A stretch of 64,000 bases of DNA from NCBI GenBank assembly GCA_902702965.1, contig CACRXP010000148.1, positions 103,828-167,827 of the forward strand, given 5' to 3'. Of the stretch, positions 11,377 to 22,745 are shown piece by piece. The stretch comes from Spirometra erinaceieuropaei (lineage: Eukaryota; Platyhelminthes; Cestoda; Diphyllobothriidea; Diphyllobothriidae). Numbering within the stretch: the first letter of the stretch is position 1; the number at the start of each line of letters is the position of its first letter. The translations under genes were made by a program, and so were the position numbers. The notes below the pieces were generated by a model. That model saw only the letters and a list, made by a program, of their open reading frames with translations. It did not search any database and had not been told where the DNA came from.

Positions 11377-13800
11377 GCAGCCCTCTGGCACTGCACTGTT
11401 GGTTTCAGGTTGTTCTGTATCTAAACAACGAGAACCTTCTGTGAAGATTCTGCGGGGAGCCTTATATCTTTCAGGTGATATGTCCTCAGGCTGTCATTTG
11501 AATGAGAGTTGGTTGGACGCAGATGAAGGTCGGCACATTTCTCCACATTGAAATCTAGAAGCCATTTCTTCGACCACGCTTGCAGTCGGGGCAAATTATC
11601 CTGAAGGGATCTCTGATCAATCGGACCCTTAATGACCTGACAGAGCTTAACATCGTCTGCAAACATTATTTTGCCGCAGTCAAGTTACTGAAGGCTGTCG
11701 TTAACGTAAAGGATGAAGAGCAATGGTCTCAGAACTGAGCCTTGCGGCACACCACTGGTCACGTTCACCCATTCTGACATATCATCCCCGATACAGACAC
11801 GTTGTTTCCGACCAACCAGAAACGCCCTAATCCAGTTCAGATGATCTCTCCGGATGCCGATGGCGCTCAATTTGTGAAGAAGATGTTGGTGCGGGACAGT
11901 GTCAAAAGCTTTGCGGAAATCGATGTATACGACATCGACCTCAAAACCCTCTTCTAGAGCCCTGGTCCAGATGTCCAGACAAGCTAGCAGATTTGAGAGG
12001 CAGGAACGTCCTCTCCGGAAGCCATGTTGAAAATCCTGCAAAATGTTATATTCTTCATAAAATTGCTATATAGCGCTCATTACTATAGCTTCCATCGTTT
12101 TACATGGAAGGCAAGTTAAGCTAATAGGCCTAAAGCTGCTTGCTGTCATCCTGCTTCTTCCCTTATGCAATGGAACGAGGTTAGCTGTCTTCCACTGCGA
12201 GGGCAGCCTTCCTGTTCTCATTGACAGCTCAAAGAGAGTCGAAAGGGGCTTTGACAGCTCCGTTGATAGCTCCTTAAGTATCAGCCCGGGAATTCCGTCG
12301 GGTTCAGGAGACTTATCAGGTTTTATTTGACTGAGGACGCATCTGACTTCTTCGACGGAAAAGGCGACGGTTTCAATGACGGCAGTATCTTTGTGCATTT
12401 GAAGCTCCCGGCTGTCTCGGTTCATTTCAAACTACTGATTGTCTTCTGGGGACTTCTCCGTAAAAACCGATTGAAAAAACTGAGACAGTAATTGCACTTT
12501 CTGTGGCTCTTCAACTACTTAGTTTCCGAGGCTATCCTTTAGACACGCAATTTTGTCCCTATGTTTCCTCCTACTGCGGACGTACCCGTAAAACTTCTTG
12601 GGACATGTAATGGATTCTGCTATCAGTTGGCGCTCAAAAGAAGTTCTAGCAGTCCGTATTTGCTTGCGGCATTTATTGCGCTGATCCTTATATTCGGCGA
12701 ATGACCTTGGATCTCGATGTTGCAAATACTTTTTCCAGAGTCTCTGTTTCTTCTTCATGGTCTTTTTTGTCGTCAGATTGACCCACGGCGGTCGCAAACA
12801 TAGCCTTGTCATTTTTATTGGACAGTGGGAATCAATTAGACGCTCTATATTCCCGCGAAAGTACTGGCAGAATTCGTCCGAATCTTCTGTGTTGACCAAC
12901 CAGGTTTCCTTCAAGAGAATGCGTCTCATTGCGTTAAAGTCACCCTTCCAAATATTTCTGCGCCTCTTGATTTTCGGATGTTGTTTCGATAGTAGATCGC
13001 ACACGCAGGTGAAAGCAATATGATCGCTTAAACCGAGTGGAGGTTGTGGATTCACTTCCTTTATGAGTCCTCCTTCTTTACTGATAACGAGATCTAAACA
13101 GTTAGATCGTTGTCCTTCTCTCATTCTTGTTCCGAAATTTATGTGATGATTGTGGCAATTATTCAGGGAGAGTTGAAGTAGCTTGTGGTCAAATGACGTG
13201 GACGGGGCGTTTGTTATGGGAATGTTCCAGTCTATTCCTGGTGCGTTGAAGTCACCCAGAAGTAGTAAGTTTTCCTGCTTACATAACAACTCCAGTGCAT
13301 TAAGTAATTCCATATCGGCGATTTCATTCGAGCTGGGAGGCCGATAGACAACACACATGTTAAGTGTCGGTAATTGTTTGATACATATTTTGCATGAATT
13401 TGTTTCAAAATTTCGGGGCGCACCATCGAATATTTCTCGTTGACAGCACGCAATTTCATTTGACACATAAATAACTATGCCTCCTTCTCTTCGCTGAAGT
13501 CTCTCACAATGGAACAGTTGGTAGCCTTCAATTCTGATTTCGCTACTACTAATTTCCTCAGTCAACCATGTCTCTGTTAGGACAATTATGTGTGGCTTCT
13601 GTTCAGAGACTAGTAATCTGAGTTCATCTAGCTTGTTGAGAAGTCTCTAACAGTTAGTGTAATAGATTTCTAGACAGCGGCCACTGGTTCGAGCAGCCTC
13701 AGGAGTTGGCACATTTGCATCGGTTAGGCTGTCAGAATGACGGCCTTCGGCCAGAGAAATGTCCTTTTGACCTGAATTATTTGTCCGTTCTTGATTTGTA
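11377..13800 (-). pseudogene. LINE ORF2 on the minus strand: endonuclease and RT
   Basis: Reading from 13640 down: the endonuclease begins LLNKLDELR (a TAG stop lies just before it, near 13650), then IIVLTETWLTEE, LLGDFNAPGIDW and LGLSDHIAF, in frame through 12519. The RT follows in pieces: 12066-12425 (PDKSPEPDGIPGLILKEL) and 11685-12041 ([34 protein letters not shown]). 11421-11666 holds the catalytic FADDVKL. A TAG at about 11431 breaks the frame before the N gap. This is a CR1/L2-like family shared with the plus-strand copy next to it. Confidence 0.8.
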
Positions 13801-13889
13801 GGCGTGTTTCGCCGCTGCTTCTTCGCTTTTCCAGCTCCGTCATCAGCTCTCGCATTTTCATTCGCTCTTTTGGCTCGTAATCCGGCTGA

Positions 13890-14895
13890 AAAAAACTTCA
13901 GGATGCTTCAGAATTCTATAGAGCAATTTTGTGACGAAAATAACATCTTTCAGGTTTTTCAACATGGCCTCCGGAGAGGACGTTCCTGCCTCTCAAATCT
14001 GTTAGCTTATCTGGAGATCTGGACCAGAGCTTTAGAAGAGGGTTTTGAGGTGGATATCGTGCACATCGATTTCCGCAGAACATTCGACACTGTTCCCCAC
14101 CAGCGCCTTCTTCACAAATTGAGCGCCATCGGCATCCAGGGAGATCTTCTGAACTGGATGAGGGCGTTTTTGGTTGGTCGGAAACAACCCGTCTGTATGG
14201 AAGATGATATGTCAGAGTGGTTGAACGTCACTATCGGTGGGCTTCAAGGCTCACTTCTAGGTACGTTGCTCTCCATTCTGTATGGTAGCCTTCAGGATCT
14301 CGAGTGCGGTAAAATAATGTTTGCCGATGATGTTAAGCTCTGGCAAGTCGTTTAGAGTCCAAATAACCAGAGAGCCCCTCAAAACTCTTTGCATTGAGTA
14401 GTGACTTCAGGATTTTAATGTGCAGAAGTGTGCCGTCCTTCATCTGCGTCTAACCAACTATCATTCAACTGAGAGCCTGAGGACATATCACCCGAAAGAT
14501 ATTAGACTACCCTCCGAATCTTCACAGAAGGATCTCGGTGTTTGGATACAGAGCGACATGAAACCAGCACTGCAGTGCCAAAAGGCTGCAAAAAACGCTA
14601 TGGGAGTGTTGCATGCAAACAAATGTGCGTTCTTAACCTTTGACAAAGACCTTTTTGGAAGCGGTTACGGCACATTTGTTCGGCCCCATTTAGAATATGG
14701 TATACAAGCGTGACGGTCATGGCTTGTAAAGGACCAAGCATGCCTTAAAAGAGTCTAACGTCGTGCATCGAAGATGGTGAACGGTTTAAAAAATCATCAT
14801 ACACAGAATGACTGAATTGCCCTAATTTATTCCCTATGTGTTACAGGCAGCAAAGAGGCGCTATAATAAACCTATTCTATCCTATTCTTTATCAT
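13890..14895 (+). pseudogene. 5-prime truncated LINE copy, same family, opposite strand
   Basis: Starts inside the RT (about 13890) with a FQHGLRRGRSCLSNLL block nearly identical to the minus-strand copy, then FRRTFDTVPHQRLLHKL and [11 protein letters not shown] (frame ends 14355). 14420-14713 resumes with KDLGVWIQSDMKPALQC and FVRPHLEYGIQA. The 3-prime end is a degenerate TATTC/TATCC tail at about 14866-14890. The 5-prime ends of this copy and its neighbour face each other only about 100 bases apart. Confidence 0.75.
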
Positions 14896-15147
14896 CGTCT
14901 ACATAATAACACATTCCCTTAAGCATTGAATGCGCTTTGAGGACATGCCTCAGTGGCACCTTTCACCCCATCTTCGTGATCAATCGATGAAGCGACGGAC
15001 AAAAATGTCCAGGCTGAATCTTCTTTCTGAATTTTTCACACAAAGCGTAGTGTAGAAGTGGAACTATCTCCCTCAGTCAGTCGTGCAGGCGACGTCCCTG
15101 CAATTCGTCGAGAAGCACTTGGATGATAATTTGTGTCCCCTGTTTTC

Positions 15148-15152
15148 CCTGC
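15148..15152. repeat. Target site duplication of the Ty3/gypsy element (left)
   Basis: CCTGC directly before the 5-prime LTR, repeated at 19961-19965 directly after the 3-prime LTR. Confidence 0.85.
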
Positions 15153-15486
15153 TGTTGGGAGTGCCTACACTCCCAAAAACAAGAGCAAACCAATCAATGG
15201 AGATCACGTGCATTTGCTCTCTCTCTACCGCGCTGTCATCTCAATGAGGCGCTTTCCCATTGGCTACTCCCCTCTTCCCGAAGGTCATTGGACCGAGTGC
15301 CGGCGAACCACGCTAGCGTGTGATAAATATGCGTCACCCTTAGCTAGACGTGACTTGCTAATACGTGTTTGCTAATACACGTTCCGTGGCCAGCCGTGTG
15401 TTCTTTGTCTGCTGCCTTGATATTGGGGACCAGGGTCGAGTGCGTATACGCTCCACGGGATTTCAAGTACCAGGCGGGTCATACCA
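15153..15486 (+). repeat. 5-prime LTR
   Basis: 334 bases from TGTTGGGAGTGCC to GGGTCATACCA. Starts with an 8-base inverted pair GGGAGTGC..ACTCCC near the edge and contains an ATAAATAT box near 15325 that could serve as TATA. Differs from the 3-prime LTR at about 15299 (G versus A, a CpG site) and in the last few bases. Confidence 0.95.
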
Positions 15487-15489
15487 AAT

Positions 15490-15500
15490 TGGCGACGCAG
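15490..15500 (+). promoter_or_regulatory. Primer binding site candidate
   Basis: TGGCGACGCAG three bases inside the 5-prime LTR. The leading TGG is what a tRNA CCA end would pair with, but I could not assign the tRNA. Confidence 0.45.
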
Positions 15501-15513
15501 TTTCTCAACTACA

Positions 15514-18500
15514 ATGGCTGACGAGTACGCAGACTTGAAGCAGATGTTGCAGCAGCAGCTGAAGCTGATGGAGTCGCTGACCGTCAAGCTATCCAATTCA
15601 TCTATGGGCCAATCAAGCGCGGCTGGTGGTTCACAATCTGTTGATCACATTGCCGGCAGCATCACCGAATTCTTGTATGACCCGCAGGCCCATATCACCT
15701 TTGAGTCCTGGTACAAACGATACGAGGACTTGTTCTCTGTCGATCTGGCTGCCCAGGACGATGCATGAAAGGTCCGACTTCTACTTCGCAAACTGGGTCC
15801 GGCTGAACATGTGCGTTATGCAAACTTCATCCTTCCCAAGAATCCCCGGGAAGTCGCTTTCAAGGACACGGTTCAGACGTTGTCGCAGATTTTTGGTGAG
15901 CAATCATCCCTCTTCAACACTCGATTTCAATGCTTGCAACTGTGCAAACGAGATTTTGATGATTTCATCACGTACGCGGGCATTGTTAATCGTGAGTGTG
16001 GGCGTTTCCAACTCGGTTCTCTCACTGAGGACCAGTTTAAATGCCTTATATTTATCTGCGGCCTCCAGTCCCCCAAGGATGCTGATATCCGGACACGTCT
16101 CCTGTCCAAAGTGCAGCAGAACAACTCCACCACACTCCAAGAGCTGGCAGCAGAGTGCCAAACGCTGATTAATCTCAAGCACGACTCTGCAATGATTCAG
16201 AACCCGGCCTCATCTTTCTCAGTCCATACGGTCACATCGACCAAATCGCATCCTGTTACACGGCCCAAGCAAGTGTCCAAGTCGAGATCTCCGCCATCTC
16301 CTTGTCGGCACTGTGGCGCGTGGCATTTCCACCGGGATTGCACTTTCCGCCAGCATCGCTGCCAAAGCTGTAATCAGGTTGGACACCGTGATGGGTTCTG
16401 CAAATCATTACCAGCTTCTGGAGGCAAGTCAGCCCCCGCCACTCCTAATTCCAGGCACCGTTTCCGGTCCAAACGCAAGCCCAAACCCCAGTCCGTGGGT
16501 AATTCTCTCAGTCTTTTGGCCGCTTTCCAGCTCAAGGCGTCTGGTCGTAGAAAATTTGTTGATGTCTTGCTCAAGGGCCATGCAGTTCGTCTACAGCTGG
16601 ACACTGCCTCAGATATCACCATCATCTCTGAGAGACTCTGGCAGTCCTTTGGCAGCCCAACGATGCAGCAGACTTCTCAGTCCGTCACAAGCGCGTGCGG
16701 TGGTCTCGTACAGCTAATTGGGCAGCTGCAATGCTGTGTGTCGTTCCGCGGTACCAGCATCACTGCGATCTGCTACATCACCAAGTCTGATCTAAACCTA
16801 CTTGGTCTCGACTGGATTGAACAACTTGGGTTGGCCGATATGCCGCTCCGCATTGTTTGCAGTCAGGTGCAGATTCCCGCTGTGCTTGCAGACCAAGCCA
16901 AGGACATTCTCCAACGGTTTGTTCCAGTGTTCCAAGACGGTCTGGGTCGTTGCACATACACTCAAGCCGTGCTACATCTGTCTCCTGGAAGTCAACCAGT
17001 CTTCCGTCCAAAGCGACCAGTCCCATATGCAGCCCTACCACTTGTCGAGGCTGAACTGAAACGTCTAGAGGAACTGGGAGTTCTGGTTCCTGTATCCTAC
17101 TCCGCCTGGGCCGCTCCAATCGTTGTGGTTAAGAAGCCCAATGGCTCGGTCCGCATTTGTGCTGACTTCTCCACCGGTCTCAATGCCGCGCTGACGCCGA
17201 ACTGCTATCCACTACCGGTTCCGGCAGATCGTTTCACCCTGCTAAATGGTGGCACTTGCTTTGCCAAGTTGGATCTCGCTGATGCGTATCTGCAGATCGA
17301 GGTCGCCCCAGAGTCGCGCGAATTGTTGACCATCAATACCCACCGCGGTCTGTTCCAATACACCAGGTTGCCCTTTGGTGTCAAGACCGCCCAGGCCCTA
17401 TTTCAACAAACGATGAACGCAATGCTCTCCGGCATCCCTGGCACAGCTGGGTACCTGGACGACATCATCATCGTGGGTCGCTCCCCTGCCGAGCTGCAAG
17501 ACCGAGTGTGCGCAGTACTCGAACGCGTGCAGGAATATGGCTTTCGCCTACGGGCCGACAAGTGCCAATTCTTCCTCGACTCCATCAAGTACCTTGGATT
17601 CGTTTTTGACGTCAATGGTCGCCATCCAGATCCTGAAAACATCCGGGCCATCCAGCAGATGCCTGCCCCCAAGAATGTATCGCAACTTCGTTCGTTCCTT
17701 GGCCTGATCAGCTACTATAGCGCCTTCCTACCATCGCTGCATGACGTACGGGCCCCGCTCAACCGTCTGTTGCAGAAGGATGCTTCCTGGTGCTGGTCCC
17801 CCGACTGTGAAAAGGCCTTCGCCCAGCTAAAGTCGATGCTGAGTTCAGATCTGCTGCTCACGCACTACGACCCGACGCTGCCGATCGTTGTTGCTGCAGA
17901 TGCTTCCAACCAAGGAGTTGGTGCCGTCATCTCACATACTTTTCCTAATGGGTCTGAAAAGGCGATCATGCATGCATCTCGCACGCTAACCTCTGCGGAG
18001 GAGAACTATGGGCAAATAGAGAAAGAGGCTCTAGCCCTCGTGTTTGCCGTCAAGAAATTTCACAAACTATTGTACGGTCGCCACTTCACGTTGTTGACGG
18101 ATCACAAACCATTGCTGTCAATCTTCGGTTCGAAGAAGGGCATTCCCGTCTACTCAGCCAGCCGACTTCAACGATGGGCAACCATCCTTATTGGCTACGA
18201 TTTCGACATTTGCTACTGTCGTACTACAGACTTTGGTCAGGCTGACGCCCTTTCTCGCCTCAACAGCAATCAGCAGGAACCGGAGGAAGATACCGTGATT
18301 GCAGCTATCTCGATTGAGGACGATGTGCGCCGTCAGCTATCAGACGGCATACGAGGTATCCCCGTCACTGCCGCGGACATCCGACGTGCTACTGAACAGG
18401 ATCCTGTCCTCCGCCAGGCCATCACCTACGTGCAGACCTGCTGGCCAAGCACTGCTCTCGCTGGCGATCTTCGCCAGCTCTTCCTCCGCCGAGCATCGCT

Positions 18501-19797
18501 ATCTGTGGTTGACTCCTGCCTCATGTTTGCAGACCGTGTGGTGATCCCATCTTCCCTCCGACCCACTGTACTACGCCAGTTCCATGCGGCTCATCCTGGT
18601 ACCAGCCGAATGAAGTCTATTGCTCGCAGTTTTGCCTGCTGGCCGGGTATCGACGGCGACATCGACGACCTGGTTCGACGCTGTTCTTGATGTCAGCAAG
18701 CTGCCAAGATGCCGCCTCGTCAACCGCCAGTACCCTGGGAACCACCAGAGAGGCCTTGGTCAAGCGTGCATATCGACTTCGCTGGCCCACTTAACGGAGT
18801 CTCCTACCTAATATTGGTTGACGCCTACTCGAAATGGCCCGAGATTGCTCCGCTGAATCCAGCAACTGCATCTTCCACTATCGCCTTCCTACGACGCATC
18901 TTTAGCCAACATGGCTTACCAGGAGTCCTGGTTTCAGATAATGGCTCTCAGTTTACTTCGTCGTCGTTTGAGGATTTCTGCCGCCAGCACAACATCCAGC
19001 ATCTTCGCTCCCCGCCCTACCATCCTCAGTCTAACGGTCAGGCAGAGCGTTTTGTTGACATCTTTAAGAGAGCCCTCTTGAAAGCTCGTGGGGAGGGGAC
19101 CACGGACGAGATAGTCCAGGCATTCCTGTTTTCCTACAGGACAACACCGAACCCGGCGTCCCCTGGTGGCGTTTCTCCTGCCGAAGCGTTGATGGGCCGA
19201 AAACTGCGTACAACGTTTCATGCCCTCGTCCCTACCGGTGCGCAGCCCGCGCAGACTTCTCCAGTTTCTCGCAGCAAGCTCTCCATCGGAACACCTGTCT
19301 TCGTTCGTGATTATCGAGCGGGATTCCCAGACTGGATTGAAGCAACTGTAGTATCGCACAGAGGCAGTATGTTGTTTGACGTCGACGTTGGTGATGACAT
19401 CTGGGTTCGCCACCACAACCAGATCCGAAGGCGACATTGCAGTAACACAACTGGGCTCGATTCGGCGCCGTCACTCTCTCTTGACAACCTACTGGATACC
19501 TTCGCCATTCCGGCAGATCGGTCGGTTCCCGAACCCACTGCTGCGCTTCCTTCGGATGTACCGCCTTCGGTATCAGTCACTGTCCCCGGGTCTCCAAAAG
19601 CGGTACTGACCCACTTGGAGGGGAGGTGTTGGGAGTGCCTACACTCCCAAAAACAAGAGCAAACCAATCAATGGAGATCACGTGCATTTGCTCTCTCTCT
19701 ACCGCGCTGTCATCTCAATGAGGCGCTTTCCCATTGGCTACTCCCCTCTTCCCGAAGGTCATTGGACCGAGTGCCAGCGAACCACGCTAGCGTGTGA
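15514..19797 (+). pseudogene. Gag-Pol frame of the Ty3/gypsy element, two TGA stops
   Basis: One frame of 1428 codons with TGA at 15766-15768 and 18688-18690. Gag: a coiled N-terminus, a capsid-like region, then two zinc knuckles at about 16303-16341 (CX2CX3HX4C) and 16357-16398 (CX2CX4HX4C). Protease: LQLDTASD at about 16591. [24 protein letters not shown] and YLDD at 17452-17463. RNase [15 protein letters not shown] and LLTDHKPLL. Integrase: an HHCC finger whose last CX2C contains the second TGA, then the DDE core (Asp in VHIDFAG at 18775, VLVSDNGSQF, SNGQAERF). The frame runs past the purine tract and 171 bases into the 3-prime LTR. Apart from the two stops it is open throughout, so they are recent or are read through. 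Confidence 0.9.
19614..19626 (+). promoter_or_regulatory. Polypurine tract
   Basis: Purine-rich GGAGGGGAGG immediately before the 3-prime LTR; the standard plus-strand primer position. Confidence 0.8.
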
Positions 19798-19960
19798 TAA
19801 ATATGCGTCACCCTTAGCTAGACGTGACTTGCTAATACGTGTTTGCTAATACACGTTCCGTGGCCAGCCGTGTGTTCTTTGTCTGCTGCCTTGATATTGG
19901 GGACCAGGGTCGAGTGCGTATACGCTCCACGGGATTTCAAGTACCAGGCGGGTCATAACA
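19627..19960 (+). repeat. 3-prime LTR
   Basis: 334 bases, matching the 5-prime LTR except at two positions; ends GGGTCATAACA followed by the CCTGC duplication. Confidence 0.95.
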
Positions 19961-19965
19961 CCTGC

Positions 19966-20760
19966 AACTGGACAGTCTGAGCCTGAACTAACCGCCCCGT
20001 GACCCCGAAATTTTCCTCTGAAACAATGCTGCGCAAATGAATGAAATACTATTTTAATAACGAATATTTTCACCGTTCGCGTACGGTTGTATCCAACGCA
20101 CTGGCATGTAATCAATAGAGTTTTCAAAGGCCTCACCTATTATCCTTACCAAACAAACTGTAACAAAATAAACTGAAGCAAACCTGCGTGGGACTCCCTT
20201 ACACTTAGAGGATTTCGATGCAGCCTGGACGTTCGCAGATACTCTTTGTTTTTACAGCGAGTCGTCGGTGCCTGAAACGAACTTCTGGAGGACGTGGTAA
20301 TGACGTATTCCACGGAGACATTTAAACAAAGAATGGGTGTATATTTGCTTTAAAAATGCCGCTTATCTGGTCCGAGCAGGTCTGTTATGCCAAACCAGAG
20401 CCTTTCACACACTTACCGTTAATGCGGATAATTTTCATTTCATTTTACCATTACCGCCTACATCTGAATGTACTCGAGTTTCTGCCCAGCATGTTTAAAA
20501 ACGATATTCCGTAAGATATTCATATTACTGACATCATTTTAGTACCGTGTTTATTTAAAGTAAGCTATTGCAAGTAGCGTTTTCAATATGGATTTCAAAT
20601 GCAATGTCCATTGCACTTAAAATATGCCGACCTATACTGGCGGACTTTCTTGAAGAAAACCCAGGCGGCATTTCGGTCAGGTATATGCTCAGGTCCTCAC
20701 TCTATCTCAGTCAGCAGTTCTCTCATTTTTGAGTAATTCCCTTTCTGTACATTTCTCACT
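19966..20760. other. Unassigned AT-rich flank
   Basis: Former insertion-site DNA downstream of the LTR element. No open frame of note or recognised repeat. Confidence 0.3.
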
Positions 20761-20769
20761 CTGTTGGTC

Positions 20770-21100
20770 CGAATTTCGGATACAGGAAAATGACTGTACA
20801 CCCAAACAAGAACACAGTGATTACCTTGGCCCAGGGGCGTGTTAGAAGTCAGTCCAAGGATACAGCCTTCATTACTGGTAATGATGATATCAAAACAGCT
20901 TAACTGCTGTCCAATTCTAGATCAGGTGTTCATTGTAATATGTTGGGCAAGGATTTCACCAGTGAACAACTGGGATAGTTTCTGGCCGGATGAGCTTTCC
21001 AATCGCGTGCACTGCATCGATTCCCAGTCGATGCCCGGAAAATTAAAATCTCCAAGTGTTATTATGTGCTTGCTACCTGTTTGTCGGAAGTATAGTTTAT
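20770..21100 (-). pseudogene. LINE endonuclease fragment
   Basis: The minus strand reads IITLGDFNFPGIDWESM and then FDIIITSNEGCILGL, TPLGQGNHCVL, the second half of an APE-type LINE endonuclease, with one in-frame TGA. Both conserved blocks, GDFN..GIDW and the pre-terminal region, are present in the right spacing. Confidence 0.7.
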
Positions 21101-21259
21101 GCCGCCAAATATCAACTGGTCTAATATTTCGTCTGATAAATTTCTGTTACGACTAGCAGAGGCGTAACTTTGAGTGACTGAAAGGTCGAAAGGTTCTATA
21201 TGGACTAATGGGATTTTTAAATTAACCATATCCAGAAAAGGCTGCGAACACACGCTGGC

Positions 21260-22740
21260 ACCCGTTCGGCCTCCGACCAGGATTCTAGCGTCCAGAGATA
21301 ATGAGGAGGCTGCTATCTATCGTCTTTTGACAAGTCGTCTTGGGGACATTACAAAGTATTAGACGGGTTTTCGTTGCGGTACAAAGATCAGAACGTCGCT
21401 AACTTACAACGCAACGCACAGAGCAGCACATACTAGTGTTAACTTACTACGGTAACTAGAAAGAGATGGTCTGACACAGTGTCAATAGACAGGCGTTTCG
21501 CAAAATTCAGCTATTTTACCAGACCGTCTAATAAGACGGGGAGAAATTATACAATGCACTAAAAGGCGAGTTCTAAGAAGAACTCGATAGAAAGTACGCA
21601 TTAGTTGCCTGGGACTACGGAGATAAAGGTAATGCTTTACATATCTTAGAAATTCAGCTCCGCACCTCGACCATGATTGATCAACGAGCCAGGAAAACAC
21701 TAAATGTTGTTGCGAAAACGACAATTAAAACTATAAAGAGAGATAGACACAGGGAAAACTTTACTCTAAGTGGGCATGTCGTGTTTCTCACAAAAAATAG
21801 TAGCAAAGAAAGTCGGGAGAGACGGCAAAGGTAAATAACTATACAGCCTCACGAAAATTAAAGCCCTCTCCGGTATCGGTTGTCGTAGCGTGAATGCTCT
21901 TCGAAAAGTCCAAAAGGTTCCGAGCTGAAGTCAGTTACTGGAGTTTTTTTGCTCGGGTAGATTCACGTCCGGCAAGATACGACCAAGAAAAAAATGTTTC
22001 GTGGCAGCTGACTAAAAAGGATTGAGGCACATGAACGTAACAAATGGAGCAATAGGACCAGGGTGCATGCAGACGGCAAACACGCGTTAGCGAAATCCGA
22101 GACCGGTTGTGCGTATTTTAGGTTATTTGAACAACCCCACAGAACAGTCAGATGCACAAGAAAGTTCAAAGTGAAAAATCGAAAATGTACAAAGGCAAAT
22201 ATTCCTAGTGGACAGCTGTATAGGCACGCTTGTCCAAACATAAAGAGCCGACTAGCAGGATGCTGCCTTCCGTTCTCCGCACGACCTGCCGTACTCCACG
22301 AAGTGATCTTTTGTCGCATACTTAAGTAACTGATAAGGACTGCACTAGGTCAGACGAGGATTTTACTATCAGGAGATCTACTTTCCTCGTAATTAGCTTG
22401 CAAAATTCAGATCCCTAGGAAACATTCTCAGGTGGGGTAATTCGGTTTATTAATGAACTTGTAAACACACAAGTTTCTACCTCTACCACCTATGGTGGTT
22501 GCTTCGCGTTGCATGCCCAACTTAGCCATCTGCGGAAATCTCCGCTAAGTACGCATTGAGGTCGACTTGGTTTCATTTTAGTTCAGACATCTTGCAGAAA
22601 ATGCACGAAAATAGCCTGACCGCTGAATAGTTAAAAAATCTGTGTCCATTCAGTCAAACACTGTGGTTTTGATCCTCGTTACAGTTAAGTTTACACCGGG
22701 CAGTTTGATTTTGTTTATGTTGAATGATCCAATGAACTAA
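21260..22740. other. Unassigned sequence upstream of POC1
   Basis: No supported gene or repeat. The last few hundred bases are the probable 5-prime flank and 5-prime UTR of POC1. Confidence 0.3.
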
Positions 22741-22745
22741 CGGAG

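Larger units (their letters stand above)
15153..19960 (+). mobile_element. Complete Ty3/gypsy LTR retrotransposon
   Basis: 4808 bases: two 334-base LTRs (TG...CA ends) differing at two positions only, a 5-base target duplication CCTGC on both sides, a primer-binding-site candidate TGGCGACGCAG at 15490, and a purine tract GGAGGGGAGG just before the 3-prime LTR. One frame runs Gag, protease, RT, RNase H, integrase, the Ty3/gypsy order. Two identical-type TGA stops break that frame. LTR identity of about 99.4% implies recent insertion. It may belong to the CsRn1-like lineage known from flatworms (inference, not tested). It carries no envelope-like gene. Confidence 0.95.

Noticed and set aside
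10837..11444. Long open frames through the N run
   Set aside because: Artefacts of the assembly gap.
13890..14895. Twin-priming inversion of a single LINE insertion with 11377-13800
   Set aside because: Both parts contain the same RT segment, whereas twin priming yields non-overlapping parts.
15904..17672. Several minus-strand open frames across the Gag-Pol region
   Set aside because: Shadows of the well-supported plus-strand polyprotein.
15153..19960. Envelope gene or endogenous retrovirus
   Set aside because: No space or frame remains between integrase and the 3-prime LTR for an envelope-like protein.
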